DNA from: Coriobacteriaceae bacterium
Lineage (GTDB): Bacteria; Actinomycetota; Coriobacteriia; Coriobacteriales; Coriobacteriaceae
Assembly (NCBI GenBank): GCA_025992855.1
Contig: DAJPGB010000001.1
Location: 2,232,001-2,296,000 of the forward strand
DNA length: 64,000 bases
Direction of reading: 5' to 3'
The notes beneath the pieces were generated by a model. It was not told where the DNA came from. It did no database searches and saw only the letters and a program-made list of their open reading frames with translations. Each line of letters opens with the position of its first letter. Position 1 is the first letter of the stretch. Shown one piece after another: positions 7,726 through 17,552 of the stretch. Made by a program: the position numbers and the translations under genes.

Positions 7726-9003
7726 CTAATCGAGTCCGGAGAACGAAGGATATGCGCTCTCGCCGTGCTGACTGGCATCCAAGCCCAGCGCCTCATCGGC
7801 CTCGTCCACGCGCAGGCTGCCGCGGAACAGCGCCTTGACCACCGCGGCAATCACCAAGTCGAGCACCAGCACAATAGCGACCGTCACCACAATGCCCAGG
7901 ATTTGCGAGATGAGCAGCGACATGTCACCCGTGTAGAACAGGCCGCCCTTACCGGTCCACGAGAGCTCCGGCACGCAGAACAGGCCCGTGAGCACACCGC
8001 CCAAGATGCCGCCGATACCGTGGCAACCGAACGCGTCGAGCGCATCGTCGTAGCCAAACTTGGTCTTAAGATGGCTGATGACCAGGTAACAGACGGGCGA
8101 GACGATCAGGCCCATGACCAGCGCTGCCCACGGCTCGACAAAGCCCGCACCCGGCGTGACCACCACAAGGCCCGCAACCAGACCGGTGCTGGCACCCACC
8201 AGCGTGGGGCGACCGGTGTGCACGCGCTCGACGGCAAGCCACGAGACCATGCCCGCCGCGCTGGCCGTCACGGTGTTGAGGATGGCGAGCGCCGCCGCGG
8301 CGTCGGCCTTAAACTCGCTGCCGCCGTTAAAGCCAAACCAGCCAAACCAAAGCAGGCCGGCGCCCAGCGCCACAAACGGCACGTTATGCGGACGGTAGCT
8401 CATCATGCCAAAGCCGCGACGACGGCCGAGCATTAAGCAGAGAATCAGGCCCGTGAGACCGGACGAAATGTGTACCACGTCGCCGCCGGCAAAGTCGAGC
8501 GCGCCGATGATGTCGCCGATAAAGGAACCATCGCCGCCCCAAACCATGTGGGCGAGCGGCGCATAGACCACGAGCAGCCAAATGCCCAGGAAGGCCGTCA
8601 TGGCACCAAACTTAACGCGGCCTGCCAGACTGCCCGTAACGATAGCGGCGGTGATCATGGCAAACGCCATCTGGAAGGCGATGTTGATGATCTGAGGGTA
8701 GACGGCACCATCCGCAGCATTGCCCTCGGCCGCCTGCAGCACCTGGTTGAGCACCGGTAGGCACAGCAACTGGTCAAGGCCTCCAATAAACGGGCTGGAA
8801 CCGTCGCCGCCGTAGGCCAGCGACCAGCCAGCAACAATCCACAGTACACCAACCAGGCCAATGGCGCCAAAGCACATAAGCATGGTGTTGATGACATTTT
8901 TGCGCCTGGACAGGCCGCCATAGAAAAACGCCAGACCCGGTGTCATTAAAAACACGAGCATGGTGCAGATGAGCATAAACGTTGTCGATCCCGTATCGTA
9001 CAT
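7726..9003 (-). CDS. amt: ammonium transporter (Amt/MEP/Rh family)
   Basis: A 425-residue Amt channel with about 11 membrane segments. Family landmarks include MTPGLAFFYGGLSRRKN near the N-terminus, the first pore histidine in YAPLAHMVWGG, and the second in DAFGCHGIGGILGGVLTG. ATG 9003 (MYDTGSTTF) is preferred: GGGGGAG precedes it and the protein then begins at the first helix, as usual for Actinobacterial Amt without a signal peptide; an upstream ATG (9042) is possible. It conducts ammonium and is gated by the PII protein encoded next on the same strand. Confidence 0.93.
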   Translation of the reverse strand: MYDTGSTTFMLICTMLVFLMTPGLAFFYGGLSRRKNVINTMLMCFGAIGLVGVLWIVAGWSLAYGGDGSSPFIGGLDQLLCLPVLNQVLQAAEGNAADGAVYPQIINIAFQMAFAMITAAIVTGSLAGRVKFGAMTAFLGIWLLVVYAPLAHMVWGGDGSFIGDIIGALDFAGGDVVHISSGLTGLILCLMLGRRRGFGMMSYRPHNVPFVALGAGLLWFGWFGFNGGSEFKADAAAALAILNTVTASAAGMVSWLAVERVHTGRPTLVGASTGLVAGLVVVTPGAGFVEPWAALVMGLIVSPVCYLVISHLKTKFGYDDALDAFGCHGIGGILGGVLTGLFCVPELSWTGKGGLFYTGDMSLLISQILGIVVTVAIVLVLDLVIAAVVKALFRGSLRVDEADEALGLDASQHGESAYPSFSGLD

Positions 9004-9201
9004 TCGCTCCCCCTTTGTCGCATGAACGTTGTCGGCGCTCATGATGCGGCCGAGGGGCAACTGGTGTAGACCAGATACGGCGTTGTTAAACGCTGCGTTG
9101 TCGAATGGAAACGGTGCCGCAATCTTGGAAACGGCGCGGCAACGGGCGCGAAACGAACGGGAAATACGCGAGCAAGGAAGCCGCAAACACGCCCGTCCCG
9201 G

Positions 9202-10221
9202 CTAGCGGCGGAACAGCTCGCGGGCTCGGTCGCGGAGGTCGGTAGCTCGGATGACGCCCTCGTAGCGATTGATGCGCAGACGCGGGAAGGCGTTAAAGAA
9301 GCGCAGGTCACGACGGCTGAGCGACACACTCGGCACCGGACGGCTCATGCGCTTGCCGGCAAGGCGACGACTGAGCGACGGACGCGGCATGCTCGGCGCG
9401 ACATCGGCAACGCGGCGGGCAGCGAGCGCCAGGCCGCGAGCACCATCCGAGATAAACGTCGGCATCGAAGCCTTCTCGCGCAGGGCATCGAGCGCCGCGT
9501 CGCCCAGCTCGGCCAGCCAAGCGTTAACGGCGCGACCGCGGATATGCGTCTGCGCCACCGAGTCGATCGCCGAATCGGGAATACGTTCGAGCATAGAGTC
9601 GGAGGCGTCGGCAAGCGACTCATTGATGCGGTCGGCAAGGTCGGCACGCACACGCTCAAGCTGATCGGACAGGCGGCGCCAGCTGGCCAACGAGCACACC
9701 GCATCGACCATCATCGCGACCGCGACGATAAAGGCGGACAGCCGCACAATCAGCACCGGCAGATGGCCAAGCAGCCCCAGCAATGCCGGCTCCACTAAAC
9801 GGCAAATACACAACGCACCCAAGCCAAACGCGCAGGCCCAGTACAGGCAGATGCGTCCGTGCAGGTTAAACGGCAGATGCGAGTAATCCCAAAACCGGGC
9901 ACCCGTCGTTTTTTCCAACAGCACGCCCACGCTATATTCGATCACGCTGCATACGAGCGCGGCAGCGACAAACTGGCTCGAGGCGTCTGGGATTCCACGC
10001 AGCAGCAACCAGCACGCGATGCCGCCCGCACCGTAGATGGGACAACACGGCCCTAGCAAAAAGCCGCTGTTGGCAAAGCGTCCGTGGTTGAGCATGGCGC
10101 AGACTGTCGACTCCCATACCCAGCCGCAAAAACCGTAGAAGGCAAACGAGAGTACCAGCGCCGAGAGCGGACAGGCGGCAAGCGTCGCGCCGTCAAATGC
10201 CATGTCGATCGCGGTTCCCAC
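9202..10221 (-). CDS. CmpB-like membrane protein (putative ABC transporter permease, PF06541 type)
   Basis: A 339-residue protein. The N-terminal half has 5-6 hydrophobic segments and carries the hallmarks of the CmpB family: GWVWES, GFLLGPCCPIYGAG and FWDYSHLPFNLHGRICLYW. The C-terminal part (from about residue 180) is a charged, helical, Ala/Arg-rich cytoplasmic region. The family was named as an ABC permease but transport has not been shown. The start is probably GTG 10221, because AGGAG lies 10 bases before it, while ATG 10203 has none. It follows the HD-domain gene by a few bases, so they form an operon. Confidence 0.75.
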   Translation of the reverse strand: MGTAIDMAFDGATLAACPLSALVLSFAFYGFCGWVWESTVCAMLNHGRFANSGFLLGPCCPIYGAGGIACWLLLRGIPDASSQFVAAALVCSVIEYSVGVLLEKTTGARFWDYSHLPFNLHGRICLYWACAFGLGALCICRLVEPALLGLLGHLPVLIVRLSAFIVAVAMMVDAVCSLASWRRLSDQLERVRADLADRINESLADASDSMLERIPDSAIDSVAQTHIRGRAVNAWLAELGDAALDALREKASMPTFISDGARGLALAARRVADVAPSMPRPSLSRRLAGKRMSRPVPSVSLSRRDLRFFNAFPRLRINRYEGVIRATDLRDRARELFRR

Positions 10222-10224
10222 CGT

Positions 10225-10761
10225 CTACCCACTCCTCTTTTCGTTCGATTCGCTGCTCACGTCATCGTCCGCCCTGTCTTTGCGCGGCAGACGGCCGGCA
10301 ATCGTCTCGCGCAGCGCGCACCATTTATCCGCCAGGCACACAATCCATGCCTCACGACACGTCGGCGGCACCGGCACCAGCGGAAACATATGACGCACGA
10401 TAATATTCCGCTCGCGCGGCGTCAGCTCAAAATCTTCCTCCGCACGCGCCAGGGCAAAAAACGGATGCCGAAAGCCATGCAGTCGATGGCTTGGGTCGGG
10501 ATCGTGCCAGTCATAGAGAAAGTAATCGTGCAGCAGGGCCCCGCGCAGCAGCGACAAGCGGTCGACGGAGATACCGACGCGGCCCAGGCGCTCGGCAAAG
10601 GACAGACTTGCCCGCGCCACCGAGGTCACATGCGTATACACCGTCACATCGCCATGCTGGATAAACTCGCGCGTCAGGTCCAGACGGCCCTCCTGTGCCA
10701 GTTGACGGGCAGCATGGTCTACTTCGCACGCGATTTTCTCGGCACGAACGGTATCGGACAT
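10225..10761 (-). CDS. HD-domain phosphohydrolase-like protein
   Basis: A 178-residue protein with an HD fold: an H in QHGDVTVYTHV, the HD pair in LLRGALLHDYFLYDW near residue 75, an H in the following stretch, and a C-terminal D in VCLADKWCALRET. Proteins of this type are metal-dependent phosphatases or nucleotidases, often annotated only as HD-domain proteins. ATG 10761 has AAGGAGG at good spacing and is favoured over an ATG at 10806. The CmpB-like gene starts 4 bases downstream, so the two are co-expressed. The substrate is unknown. Confidence 0.8.
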   Translation of the reverse strand: MSDTVRAEKIACEVDHAARQLAQEGRLDLTREFIQHGDVTVYTHVTSVARASLSFAERLGRVGISVDRLSLLRGALLHDYFLYDWHDPDPSHRLHGFRHPFFALARAEEDFELTPRERNIIVRHMFPLVPVPPTCREAWIVCLADKWCALRETIAGRLPRKDRADDDVSSESNEKRSG

Positions 10762-10989
10762 GCGGCCTCCTTCCGGCGGCGCTCGGCGGCAAGCCACAGC
10801 CTGCACGCAATGAATAAAATCATCATGGAACTTATCAGTATGGCATCGGACAAAACGTTTTGCCCCACCAGTTGGCGAATTACCGCGCCGCCGTCACATA
10901 TCAAACGCCAAAATGTGCGAGACTGTCTTGTGCAATTGTGCCGGCCGAGGGAGTGCCGGCGCACGATTCGCATGGAGTAACCCACAACG

Positions 10990-12771
10990 ATGCTGCTTAC
11001 GCAAACGACAACGCCCGAGGACGTCAAGGCTCTCGATCGCGCCGAGCTCCCGCAGCTCTGCGGCGAGATCCGCCACGCCATCCTCGAAAGCTCCGCCGCC
11101 GTCGGCGGGCACGTTGCCCCCAACCTGGGCGTCGTTGAGCTTACGGTCGCGCTCCATCGCGTGTTTAACTCCCCCACCGACAAAATTGTCTTTGACGTGT
11201 CGCACCAGACCTACGCCCACAAGGCGCTGACCGGGCGCGCGTACACCTATATCGACCCGGCACGCTACGGCGAGGCCTCTGGCTTTGCCAATCCCGACGA
11301 GTCCGAGCACGATCTGTTTGCCATGGGGCACACCTCCACATCGGTGAGCCTGGGCTGCGGCTTGGCGCACGCTCGTGACCTGGCGGGCGATGCGTACAAC
11401 GTCATCACCATCATTGGCGACGGTTCGCTTTCGGGCGGTCTGGCGTTTGAGGGCTTTAACAATGCCGCCGAGCTCGACAGCAACCTGATCATCATCGTCA
11501 ACGATAACGACCAGTCCATTGCCGAGAACCATGGCGGCCTGTATCGCAATCTGGCCGAGCTGCGCGCCAGCAACGGCACCTGTGAGCGCAACGTTTTCCG
11601 CGCGATGGGGCTCGACTACCGCTATCTGGACGCCGGTAACGATGTGTTGGCCCTGGTCGACGCGCTGCAGGAACTGCGCAATATCGATCATCCCATCGTG
11701 CTGCACGTCTCCACCGCCAAGGGTAAGGGCTTTGAGCCGGCCCAGAGCGACCCCGAGCGCTGGCACCACGTGGGTCCGTTTGACATGGCGACTGGGCGCA
11801 AGCTCTGCCCGGGTCATCCGAGCGAGCCTGCGCCGCGCACCTATGCCGACATTACGGGCGAGGCGCTCAGCGCCGCCATAGAGCGCGATCCGCAGGTCGT
11901 GGGCATCACGGCCGCCACGCCCTACATCATGGGCTTTACACCCGAGCTTCGCGCCGCGGCAGGCAAGCAGTTTGTTGACGTGGGCATTGCCGAGGAGCAC
12001 GCCGTGACCTTTGCCACCGCGCTGGCGCGCTCGGGCGCCAAGCCAGTCTTTGGTGTGTACGGCACGTTTTTGCAGCGCGCCTACGACGAGCTGTGGCACG
12101 ACCTGTGCCTCAACGATGCCCCGGCGACGATCCTAGTGTTTGGCGCATCAATCTTTGGCACTACGTCCGAGACGCACCTTTCGTTCTTTGATATTTCCAT
12201 GCTGGGCGGTCTTCCCAACATGCACTACTTGGCACCAGCCTGCATGGAGGAATATCTGTCCATGCTGAGCTGGTCGCTCGACCACCGCGAGCATCCCGTA
12301 GCGATCCGTGTACCGGGCATTGGCCTGGTAAGCCGCCCCGACCTGGCACCTGCCGAAGACACCGACTACAGCGCCGTTCGCTACAACGTGGTGCGCCAGG
12401 GCCGCGACGTGGCCGTGCTCGCACTTGGCGACTTCTTTGAGCTTGGCGAGCGCGTGACAAATCGCTTGGCTGCCGAGTACGGCATCGAGGCCACGCTCGT
12501 CAACCCGCGCTTTGCAACCGAGCTTGACCGTGAGTTCCTCGACAGCCTTGCCGCCAAGCATCGCGTTGTCGTCACCCTCGAGGACGGCATCTTGGACGGC
12601 GGCTGGGGCGAGCGCGTGGCATGTTATCTGGCATGCACGCCGTTGCGCACGCGCACCTTCGGCATCGCCAAGGGCTTCCCCGACCGCTACGACCCCAACG
12701 AGCTGCTCGCTCAGAACGGCATGACGGTCGAGAACATGGCCGCCGAGGCCGTGAGACTGCTCAACGAGTAA
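10990..12771 (+). CDS. 1-deoxy-D-xylulose-5-phosphate synthase-like, divergent thiamine-diphosphate enzyme
   Basis: A 593-residue transketolase-fold protein that aligns end to end with DXS. The ThDP motif is GDGSLSGG...NDND (residues about 145-180), the pyrimidine-domain Glu is in VGIAEEHAVTFA, and the C-terminal transketolase domain is complete. DXS joins pyruvate and glyceraldehyde 3-phosphate at the head of the MEP pathway. However, the loop that in E. coli DXS reads DRAGIVGADG reads FGASIFGTTSE here. The Arg and Asp that hold the phosphate of glyceraldehyde 3-phosphate (R420 and D427 in E. coli) are therefore missing. It may be a paralogue with another acceptor. GGAGTAAC precedes ATG 10990; a strong terminator follows. 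Confidence 0.75.
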   Translation: MLLTQTTTPEDVKALDRAELPQLCGEIRHAILESSAAVGGHVAPNLGVVELTVALHRVFNSPTDKIVFDVSHQTYAHKALTGRAYTYIDPARYGEASGFANPDESEHDLFAMGHTSTSVSLGCGLAHARDLAGDAYNVITIIGDGSLSGGLAFEGFNNAAELDSNLIIIVNDNDQSIAENHGGLYRNLAELRASNGTCERNVFRAMGLDYRYLDAGNDVLALVDALQELRNIDHPIVLHVSTAKGKGFEPAQSDPERWHHVGPFDMATGRKLCPGHPSEPAPRTYADITGEALSAAIERDPQVVGITAATPYIMGFTPELRAAAGKQFVDVGIAEEHAVTFATALARSGAKPVFGVYGTFLQRAYDELWHDLCLNDAPATILVFGASIFGTTSETHLSFFDISMLGGLPNMHYLAPACMEEYLSMLSWSLDHREHPVAIRVPGIGLVSRPDLAPAEDTDYSAVRYNVVRQGRDVAVLALGDFFELGERVTNRLAAEYGIEATLVNPRFATELDREFLDSLAAKHRVVVTLEDGILDGGWGERVACYLACTPLRTRTFGIAKGFPDRYDPNELLAQNGMTVENMAAEAVRLLNE

Positions 12772-12772
12772 G

Positions 12773-12809
12773 AAAACCTCCGCAAGGGAAGCACCCTCGC
12801 GGAGGTTTT
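12773..12809 (+). terminator. rho-independent terminator of the DXS-like gene
   Basis: AAAACCTCCGC pairs with GCGGAGGTTTT around a 15-base loop, followed by a T-rich run (TTTTTGTTTT). It starts directly after the stop codon at 12771. Confidence 0.85.
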
Positions 12810-12825
12810 TGTTTTCACAGCTCAA

Positions 12826-13045
12826 TTATCTCAATCTGTAACATCTAGGGCCCGAATTCCCGTCTAACTGTTACAGATCTAGACATTCAAATCCCCCTAA
12901 GGAGAAAATCTCGATCTGTAACAGTTAGAACCCATTTCCTCGTCTACCTGTTACAGATTGAGACATTCGAATTCCCTTGAATAGAAAATCTCAATCTGTA
13001 ACAGTTACTCGGCAAAAACGGCTGAAGATGTTACAGATCGAGACA
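12826..13045. repeat. array of six alternating CTGTTACAGAT palindromic half-units
   Basis: Six copies of a 15-20 base motif alternate in orientation: TCTCAATCTGTAACA (12829), its inverse at 12869, then 12909, 12948 (inverse), 12989 and 13029 (inverse). Adjacent pairs can fold into hairpins, and the whole repeats with a period of about 80 bp, including the flanking text CGTCTAnCTGTTACAG and ACATTCnAAT. It fills the gap (12772-13227) between the DXS-like gene and the amino-acid transporter operon; apart from the terminator and a half copy of the GGGACAGG repeat at 13088-13107, nothing else is seen there. Confidence 0.85.
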
Positions 13046-13227
13046 AAACAGTAAGGCATGCCGCTGCATCGGCCAGAACCACCACGAAGGTGCCTGTCCC
13101 TTTTTGGTAGATACAATAACCCATAAGGCAAGTATGTTTCTGAGTTATTTCGTGTTGACCCATTTGAGCGCGATGGGGTATAACTCTACTCAACCGCTAG
13201 GGATTTTATTGAGAAAGGTGTTCTACC

Positions 13228-14223
13228 ATGAGCAAGAACCTCTCCCAGCAGGTCGTTCTCGACCGCCGCGGCTTCGTTGCCGCCACCTTCGCAACCGTCG
13301 CCGGCCTTGGTCTTGCCGGCTGCTCCGACACCAGCGCCGAGGCCGACAAGGGTTCCGCCGCCGGCTCCTCCAAGGGCTCCGAGGATACCGAAGCTTCCAC
13401 CACGCTCGACGCTAAGGCATTCGACAAGCTCGTCGACAACGGCCCCAAGGCCGATGACGACGCCATCGCCGCCAGCACCTGGGCCACGGCCGTCAAGGAC
13501 GCCGGCGTCTTTAAGATCGGCGGCGTTCAGACCTCTACGCTCTTCTCCCTCCTCAACGAGAAAGACGGTCAGACCCGCGGCTTCGATGCCGGTATCGCAC
13601 AGCTCCTGTCCAACTACATTCTGGGCGAGAACAAGGTCGAGATCACCCAGGTGACCTCGGACACGCGCGAGTCCGTCCTGCAGAACGGCCAGGTCGACGC
13701 CGTCTTTGCCACCTACACCATCACTGACGAGCGCAAGAAGCTTGTCTCCTTTGCCGGCCCCTACTACTACACCCAGCAGGCCATCCTGGTGCTCGCCGAT
13801 AACGACGACATTAAGAGCGTCGACGACCTGGCCGACAAGAACGTCGCCGTCCAGTCCGGCTCCAACGGCCCCGCCATCCTGGAGGAGTTCGCCCCCAAGG
13901 CCAGCCAGCAGGAGTTCAAGACCGACGAGGAGGCCCGCCAGGCACTCCAGCAGGGCCGCGTTGACGCCTACGTCATCGATAACAACATGCAGCAGAGCGC
14001 CCTGGTCCGCGAGCCTGGTAAGTACAAGATCGCCGGCAAGCCCTTCGGCAGCAAGGAACCCTACGGCATCGGCCTGCCGCTCGATTCCGACGGCGTCGCC
14101 TTTGTCAACGACTTCCTTAAGAAGATCGAGGACGACGGCACCTGGACCGAGCTGTGGCAGATCTGCATCGGCGACCGTACGGGCGACACCAATGTTCCCG
14201 AGCTGCCCGAGATCGGCGCCTAG
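13228..14223 (+). CDS. substrate-binding lipoprotein of a polar amino-acid ABC importer
   Basis: A 331-residue family-3 solute-binding protein. The N-terminus has a twin-arginine-like LDRRGFVAA, a hydrophobic stretch and a lipobox LAGC (Cys about 32), then an acidic Ser/Gly linker, so it is a lipoprotein tethered to the outer face. The body matches GluB/GlnH-type proteins (RGFDAGIAQLL, DAVFATYTITDERK, GIGLPLDSD). Ligand is likely glutamate, aspartate or glutamine, inferred from family and from the full importer that follows. GAAAGG precedes ATG 13228. A hairpin after the stop may keep its mRNA more abundant than the permeases. Confidence 0.9.
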   Translation: MSKNLSQQVVLDRRGFVAATFATVAGLGLAGCSDTSAEADKGSAAGSSKGSEDTEASTTLDAKAFDKLVDNGPKADDDAIAASTWATAVKDAGVFKIGGVQTSTLFSLLNEKDGQTRGFDAGIAQLLSNYILGENKVEITQVTSDTRESVLQNGQVDAVFATYTITDERKKLVSFAGPYYYTQQAILVLADNDDIKSVDDLADKNVAVQSGSNGPAILEEFAPKASQQEFKTDEEARQALQQGRVDAYVIDNNMQQSALVREPGKYKIAGKPFGSKEPYGIGLPLDSDGVAFVNDFLKKIEDDGTWTELWQICIGDRTGDTNVPELPEIGA

Positions 14224-14311
14224 GCAGCGGGCCTGGTAACGGCCGCAACGAAACCATACGGAAACGCATGATGCGCTTTATTGCGGTAAACTGTTTCCTC
14301 ACTGAGTTGTC

Positions 14312-14337
14312 GGGGCTTCCGTACACACGGGAGCCCC
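14312..14337 (+). terminator. attenuator hairpin between binding protein and permease genes
   Basis: GGGGCTTCCGT pairs with ACGGGAGCCCC (one G-T pair) around ACAC, followed by TTTCC. It lies 24 bases before the first permease start. Partial termination here would give more binding protein than membrane components, a common arrangement. Confidence 0.75.
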
Positions 14338-14361
14338 TTTCCTTATCGGCGGGAGGTCCGC

Positions 14362-15021
14362 ATGAGTCTCTCCGAACTCTGGTCGCTCTATGGCCAGAAC
14401 TATATCGACGCGCTGCTAGCAACCTGGGGCATGACGCTTGAGTCGTTTGCCATCGCCATGGTACTGGCCGTCGCCGTCACCGTGATGCGCGTGTCGCCGC
14501 TCAAGCCACTGCGCGTCTTTGGCGACCTGTATGTCCAGGTCTTCCGTAACATCCCCGGCATCGCGCTGCTCATCATCGTCGTCTATGCGCTGCCGCCGCT
14601 CAAGGTCGTTCTGCCCTACCGCACCTGCGTTATCGTCGCCACGGTCCTTTTGGGCTCGGCCTTTGGCTCCGAAAACTTTATGAGCGGCATCAACACCGTC
14701 GGCGTCGGCCAGGTGGAAGCCGCCCGCTCGCTCGGCATGAGCTTTAACCGCATCCTCGCCAAAATCGTGATTCCGCAGGCACTGCGCTCAAGCGTATTGC
14801 CCATGACGAACCTCTTTATCGCCGTCATGCTCACTACCGCCTTGGGCAGCCAGGTGCCGCTTAAGCCGCAAGAGCTTACCGGCGTGGTGAGCTACATCAA
14901 CACGCGCTCGCTCGGCGGCGTCGCCGCGTTCTTTATCTCGGCGCTCGGCTACCTGGGCACGGCCTTTGTGGTGAGCCACATTGGCAACTACATCGATAAG
15001 AAGGTGAGGATCCTCCGATGA
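14362..15021 (+). CDS. amino-acid ABC transporter permease (GluC-like)
   Basis: A 219-residue HisM/GluC-type permease with about five membrane segments. The cytoplasmic EAA loop is clear (QVEAARSLGMSFNRILAKIV, residues about 115-134), followed by PQALRSSVLP, the site that docks the ATPase. It would form a heterodimeric channel with the next gene product. ATG 14362 has GGGAGG upstream. Its stop overlaps the start of the second permease (ATGA), showing translational coupling. Confidence 0.92.
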   Translation: MSLSELWSLYGQNYIDALLATWGMTLESFAIAMVLAVAVTVMRVSPLKPLRVFGDLYVQVFRNIPGIALLIIVVYALPPLKVVLPYRTCVIVATVLLGSAFGSENFMSGINTVGVGQVEAARSLGMSFNRILAKIVIPQALRSSVLPMTNLFIAVMLTTALGSQVPLKPQELTGVVSYINTRSLGGVAAFFISALGYLGTAFVVSHIGNYIDKKVRILR

Positions 15022-15851
15022 GCAAGCACTCCTCCCCTGCGCTTACCATGCGCGATGCGCTCTACGAGGCTCCCGGCCCCAAGATGCGCGCCAAGATTCG
15101 CATCGGCACCGCCATCTCACTCGTCGCCGTCGCCGCGCTCGTCGCCCTGGTACTGCAGCGCTTTTATGTGACCGGCCAGCTTTCGGTCCACTATTGGTAT
15201 TTCTTTACGCACCTCACCACCTGGAAGTTCTTGCTTGCCGGCTTTGAGGGCACCGTTAAAGTCGCACTCACCGCTGGCGCCATCGCGCTGGTGCTGGGCT
15301 TAGCCCTTATGCTCGGCCGCACCAGCGACATTAAGCCGCTGCAGCTGGTCTGCCGCGTGCTTACCGACTTCTTCCGCGGTGTGCCGAGCCTGCTGTTTAT
15401 CTACTTCTTCTTTTTGGTGCTGCCCCAGTACAAGATCGCGCTACCGTCGTTTTGGATGCTCACGCTTCCCGTCGCGCTCGCCGCAGCCGGCGTACTTGCC
15501 GAGATCTTCCGCGCCGGCGTCAACGCCGTACCGCGCGGGCAGGTCGAGGCGGCCCAGGCGCTCGGTCTCTCCAGGGCCAAAATCACCTTTAAAATCGTGT
15601 TGCCGCAGGCTATTCGGTTTATCATTCCGTCCTTGATTTCGCAGCTTGTGGTCGTGGTCAAGGACACCACCGTCGCCTACGTGGTGAGCTACCCCGACCT
15701 CATGCAAAACGCCCGCGTGCTCATTACCAACTACGACGCCCTCGTATCGGTCTACCTGGTGATCGCAGTCATCTACATCCTCATCAACGTCGCGATCAAC
15801 AAGGCCGCTGTCTATGTTTCGCACAAGACCGGCGCGACCATCATCCGCTAA
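15018..15851 (+). CDS. amino-acid ABC transporter permease (GluD-like)
   Basis: A 277-residue permease of the same family as its upstream partner, with an N-terminal extension of about 35 residues before the first membrane segment. The EAA loop is QVEAAQALGLSRAKITFKIV near residue 175, followed by PQAIRFIIPSLISQ. The start overlaps the previous stop by four bases (ATGA). Together the two permeases form the membrane channel of the importer. The ATPase gene follows 36 bases later. Confidence 0.92.
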   Translation: MSKHSSPALTMRDALYEAPGPKMRAKIRIGTAISLVAVAALVALVLQRFYVTGQLSVHYWYFFTHLTTWKFLLAGFEGTVKVALTAGAIALVLGLALMLGRTSDIKPLQLVCRVLTDFFRGVPSLLFIYFFFLVLPQYKIALPSFWMLTLPVALAAAGVLAEIFRAGVNAVPRGQVEAAQALGLSRAKITFKIVLPQAIRFIIPSLISQLVVVVKDTTVAYVVSYPDLMQNARVLITNYDALVSVYLVIAVIYILINVAINKAAVYVSHKTGATIIR

Positions 15852-15887
15852 CGCTTTACCATTTCAAGTCATAAGGAGCCGAGCACC

Positions 15888-16652
<765 letters not shown>

Positions 16653-16739
16653 CCCAATTGCCACGCGGGCAAATTCATCAGTAACGTTTGCTCCGCGCCA
16701 CCCCTGTGCCATGTCCACCCGGATTCGAAAGCTACGCCC

Positions 16740-17549
16740 ATGATCGGAACCCGCACCTCATCGTCCTACACTCCGCACGTCGACGTCGATCCCGCCGACC
16801 GTCCGCTCATCCTGGTCGCACCACGCTGGGAAGAAGCGAAACCCTATTTGAGCGAGACGCTCTCCCCCAACGAGGAGATTGCGAGCGTCTTTGTCGATGC
16901 CATCCTTGCCGCCGGCGGCCTGCCGCTGCAGATGTCCATCACCGAGGACATTGAGGTCATCCGTCATTACGTCGATATCGCCGACGGCATCGCCATTCCC
17001 GGCGGCCCCGATGTCAATCCCAAACGTTGGGGCGATGATCGACCCTACGACCCCACCCTCTGCTGCGAGATCCGCGATAGCTTTGAGTTTAAGCTGGTCG
17101 GCGAGGTGCTCCGCGCCAAAAAGCCGCTCTTTACCACCTGCCGCGGCACGCAGTTGCTCAATGTCGCCACCGGCGGCACCCTGTGCATGGACGTGCCAAG
17201 CCTGGGCGCGCGCGAGGGCCGCACGCAGTGGCGCCATACCCACGTGCTCAACGACCCCGTGCATCCCGTCGAGGTCGTGCCGGGCTCGTTGCTGGAGCGC
17301 GCGCTTGGCGGGCACAGGCTTATCCAGACCAACTCCGCACACCACTGCTGCATCGATCGTCTGGGTAAAAGCACGCGCTTGGTCGCCAAGGCAACCGATG
17401 GCGTGCCCGAGTGCATCGAAGTCGAAGGCCAACCCTTCTGCCTGGGCGTGCAATGGCATCCCGAGTACACCTGGCAGACGCTCGAAACCGACTTTAACCT
17501 CTGGAAGTCGTTTGTCGAGGCGGCGGCAAAGGTTAAGCAGGCTCGCTAG
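16740..17549 (+). CDS. gamma-glutamyl-gamma-aminobutyrate hydrolase family protein (peptidase C26)
   Basis: A 269-residue class-I glutamine-amidotransferase-like hydrolase of the PuuD family. Catalytic Cys is in TTCRGTQLLNVATGG (residue about 125) and the His-Glu pair in QWHPE near residue 240; IPGGPDVNP is also conserved. PuuD-type enzymes release glutamate from gamma-glutamyl compounds. It lies 87 bases after the amino-acid importer ATPase, so it may process an imported gamma-glutamyl compound. That link is an inference from position. The ribosome site is weak, so the exact start is less sure. It converges on the Hpt gene. Confidence 0.88.
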   Translation: MIGTRTSSSYTPHVDVDPADRPLILVAPRWEEAKPYLSETLSPNEEIASVFVDAILAAGGLPLQMSITEDIEVIRHYVDIADGIAIPGGPDVNPKRWGDDRPYDPTLCCEIRDSFEFKLVGEVLRAKKPLFTTCRGTQLLNVATGGTLCMDVPSLGAREGRTQWRHTHVLNDPVHPVEVVPGSLLERALGGHRLIQTNSAHHCCIDRLGKSTRLVAKATDGVPECIEVEGQPFCLGVQWHPEYTWQTLETDFNLWKSFVEAAAKVKQAR

Positions 17550-17552
17550 CTC

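Noticed and set aside
12826..13045. CRISPR array
   Set aside because: Units alternate in orientation, spacers are not unique in length or content, and no cas gene is present.
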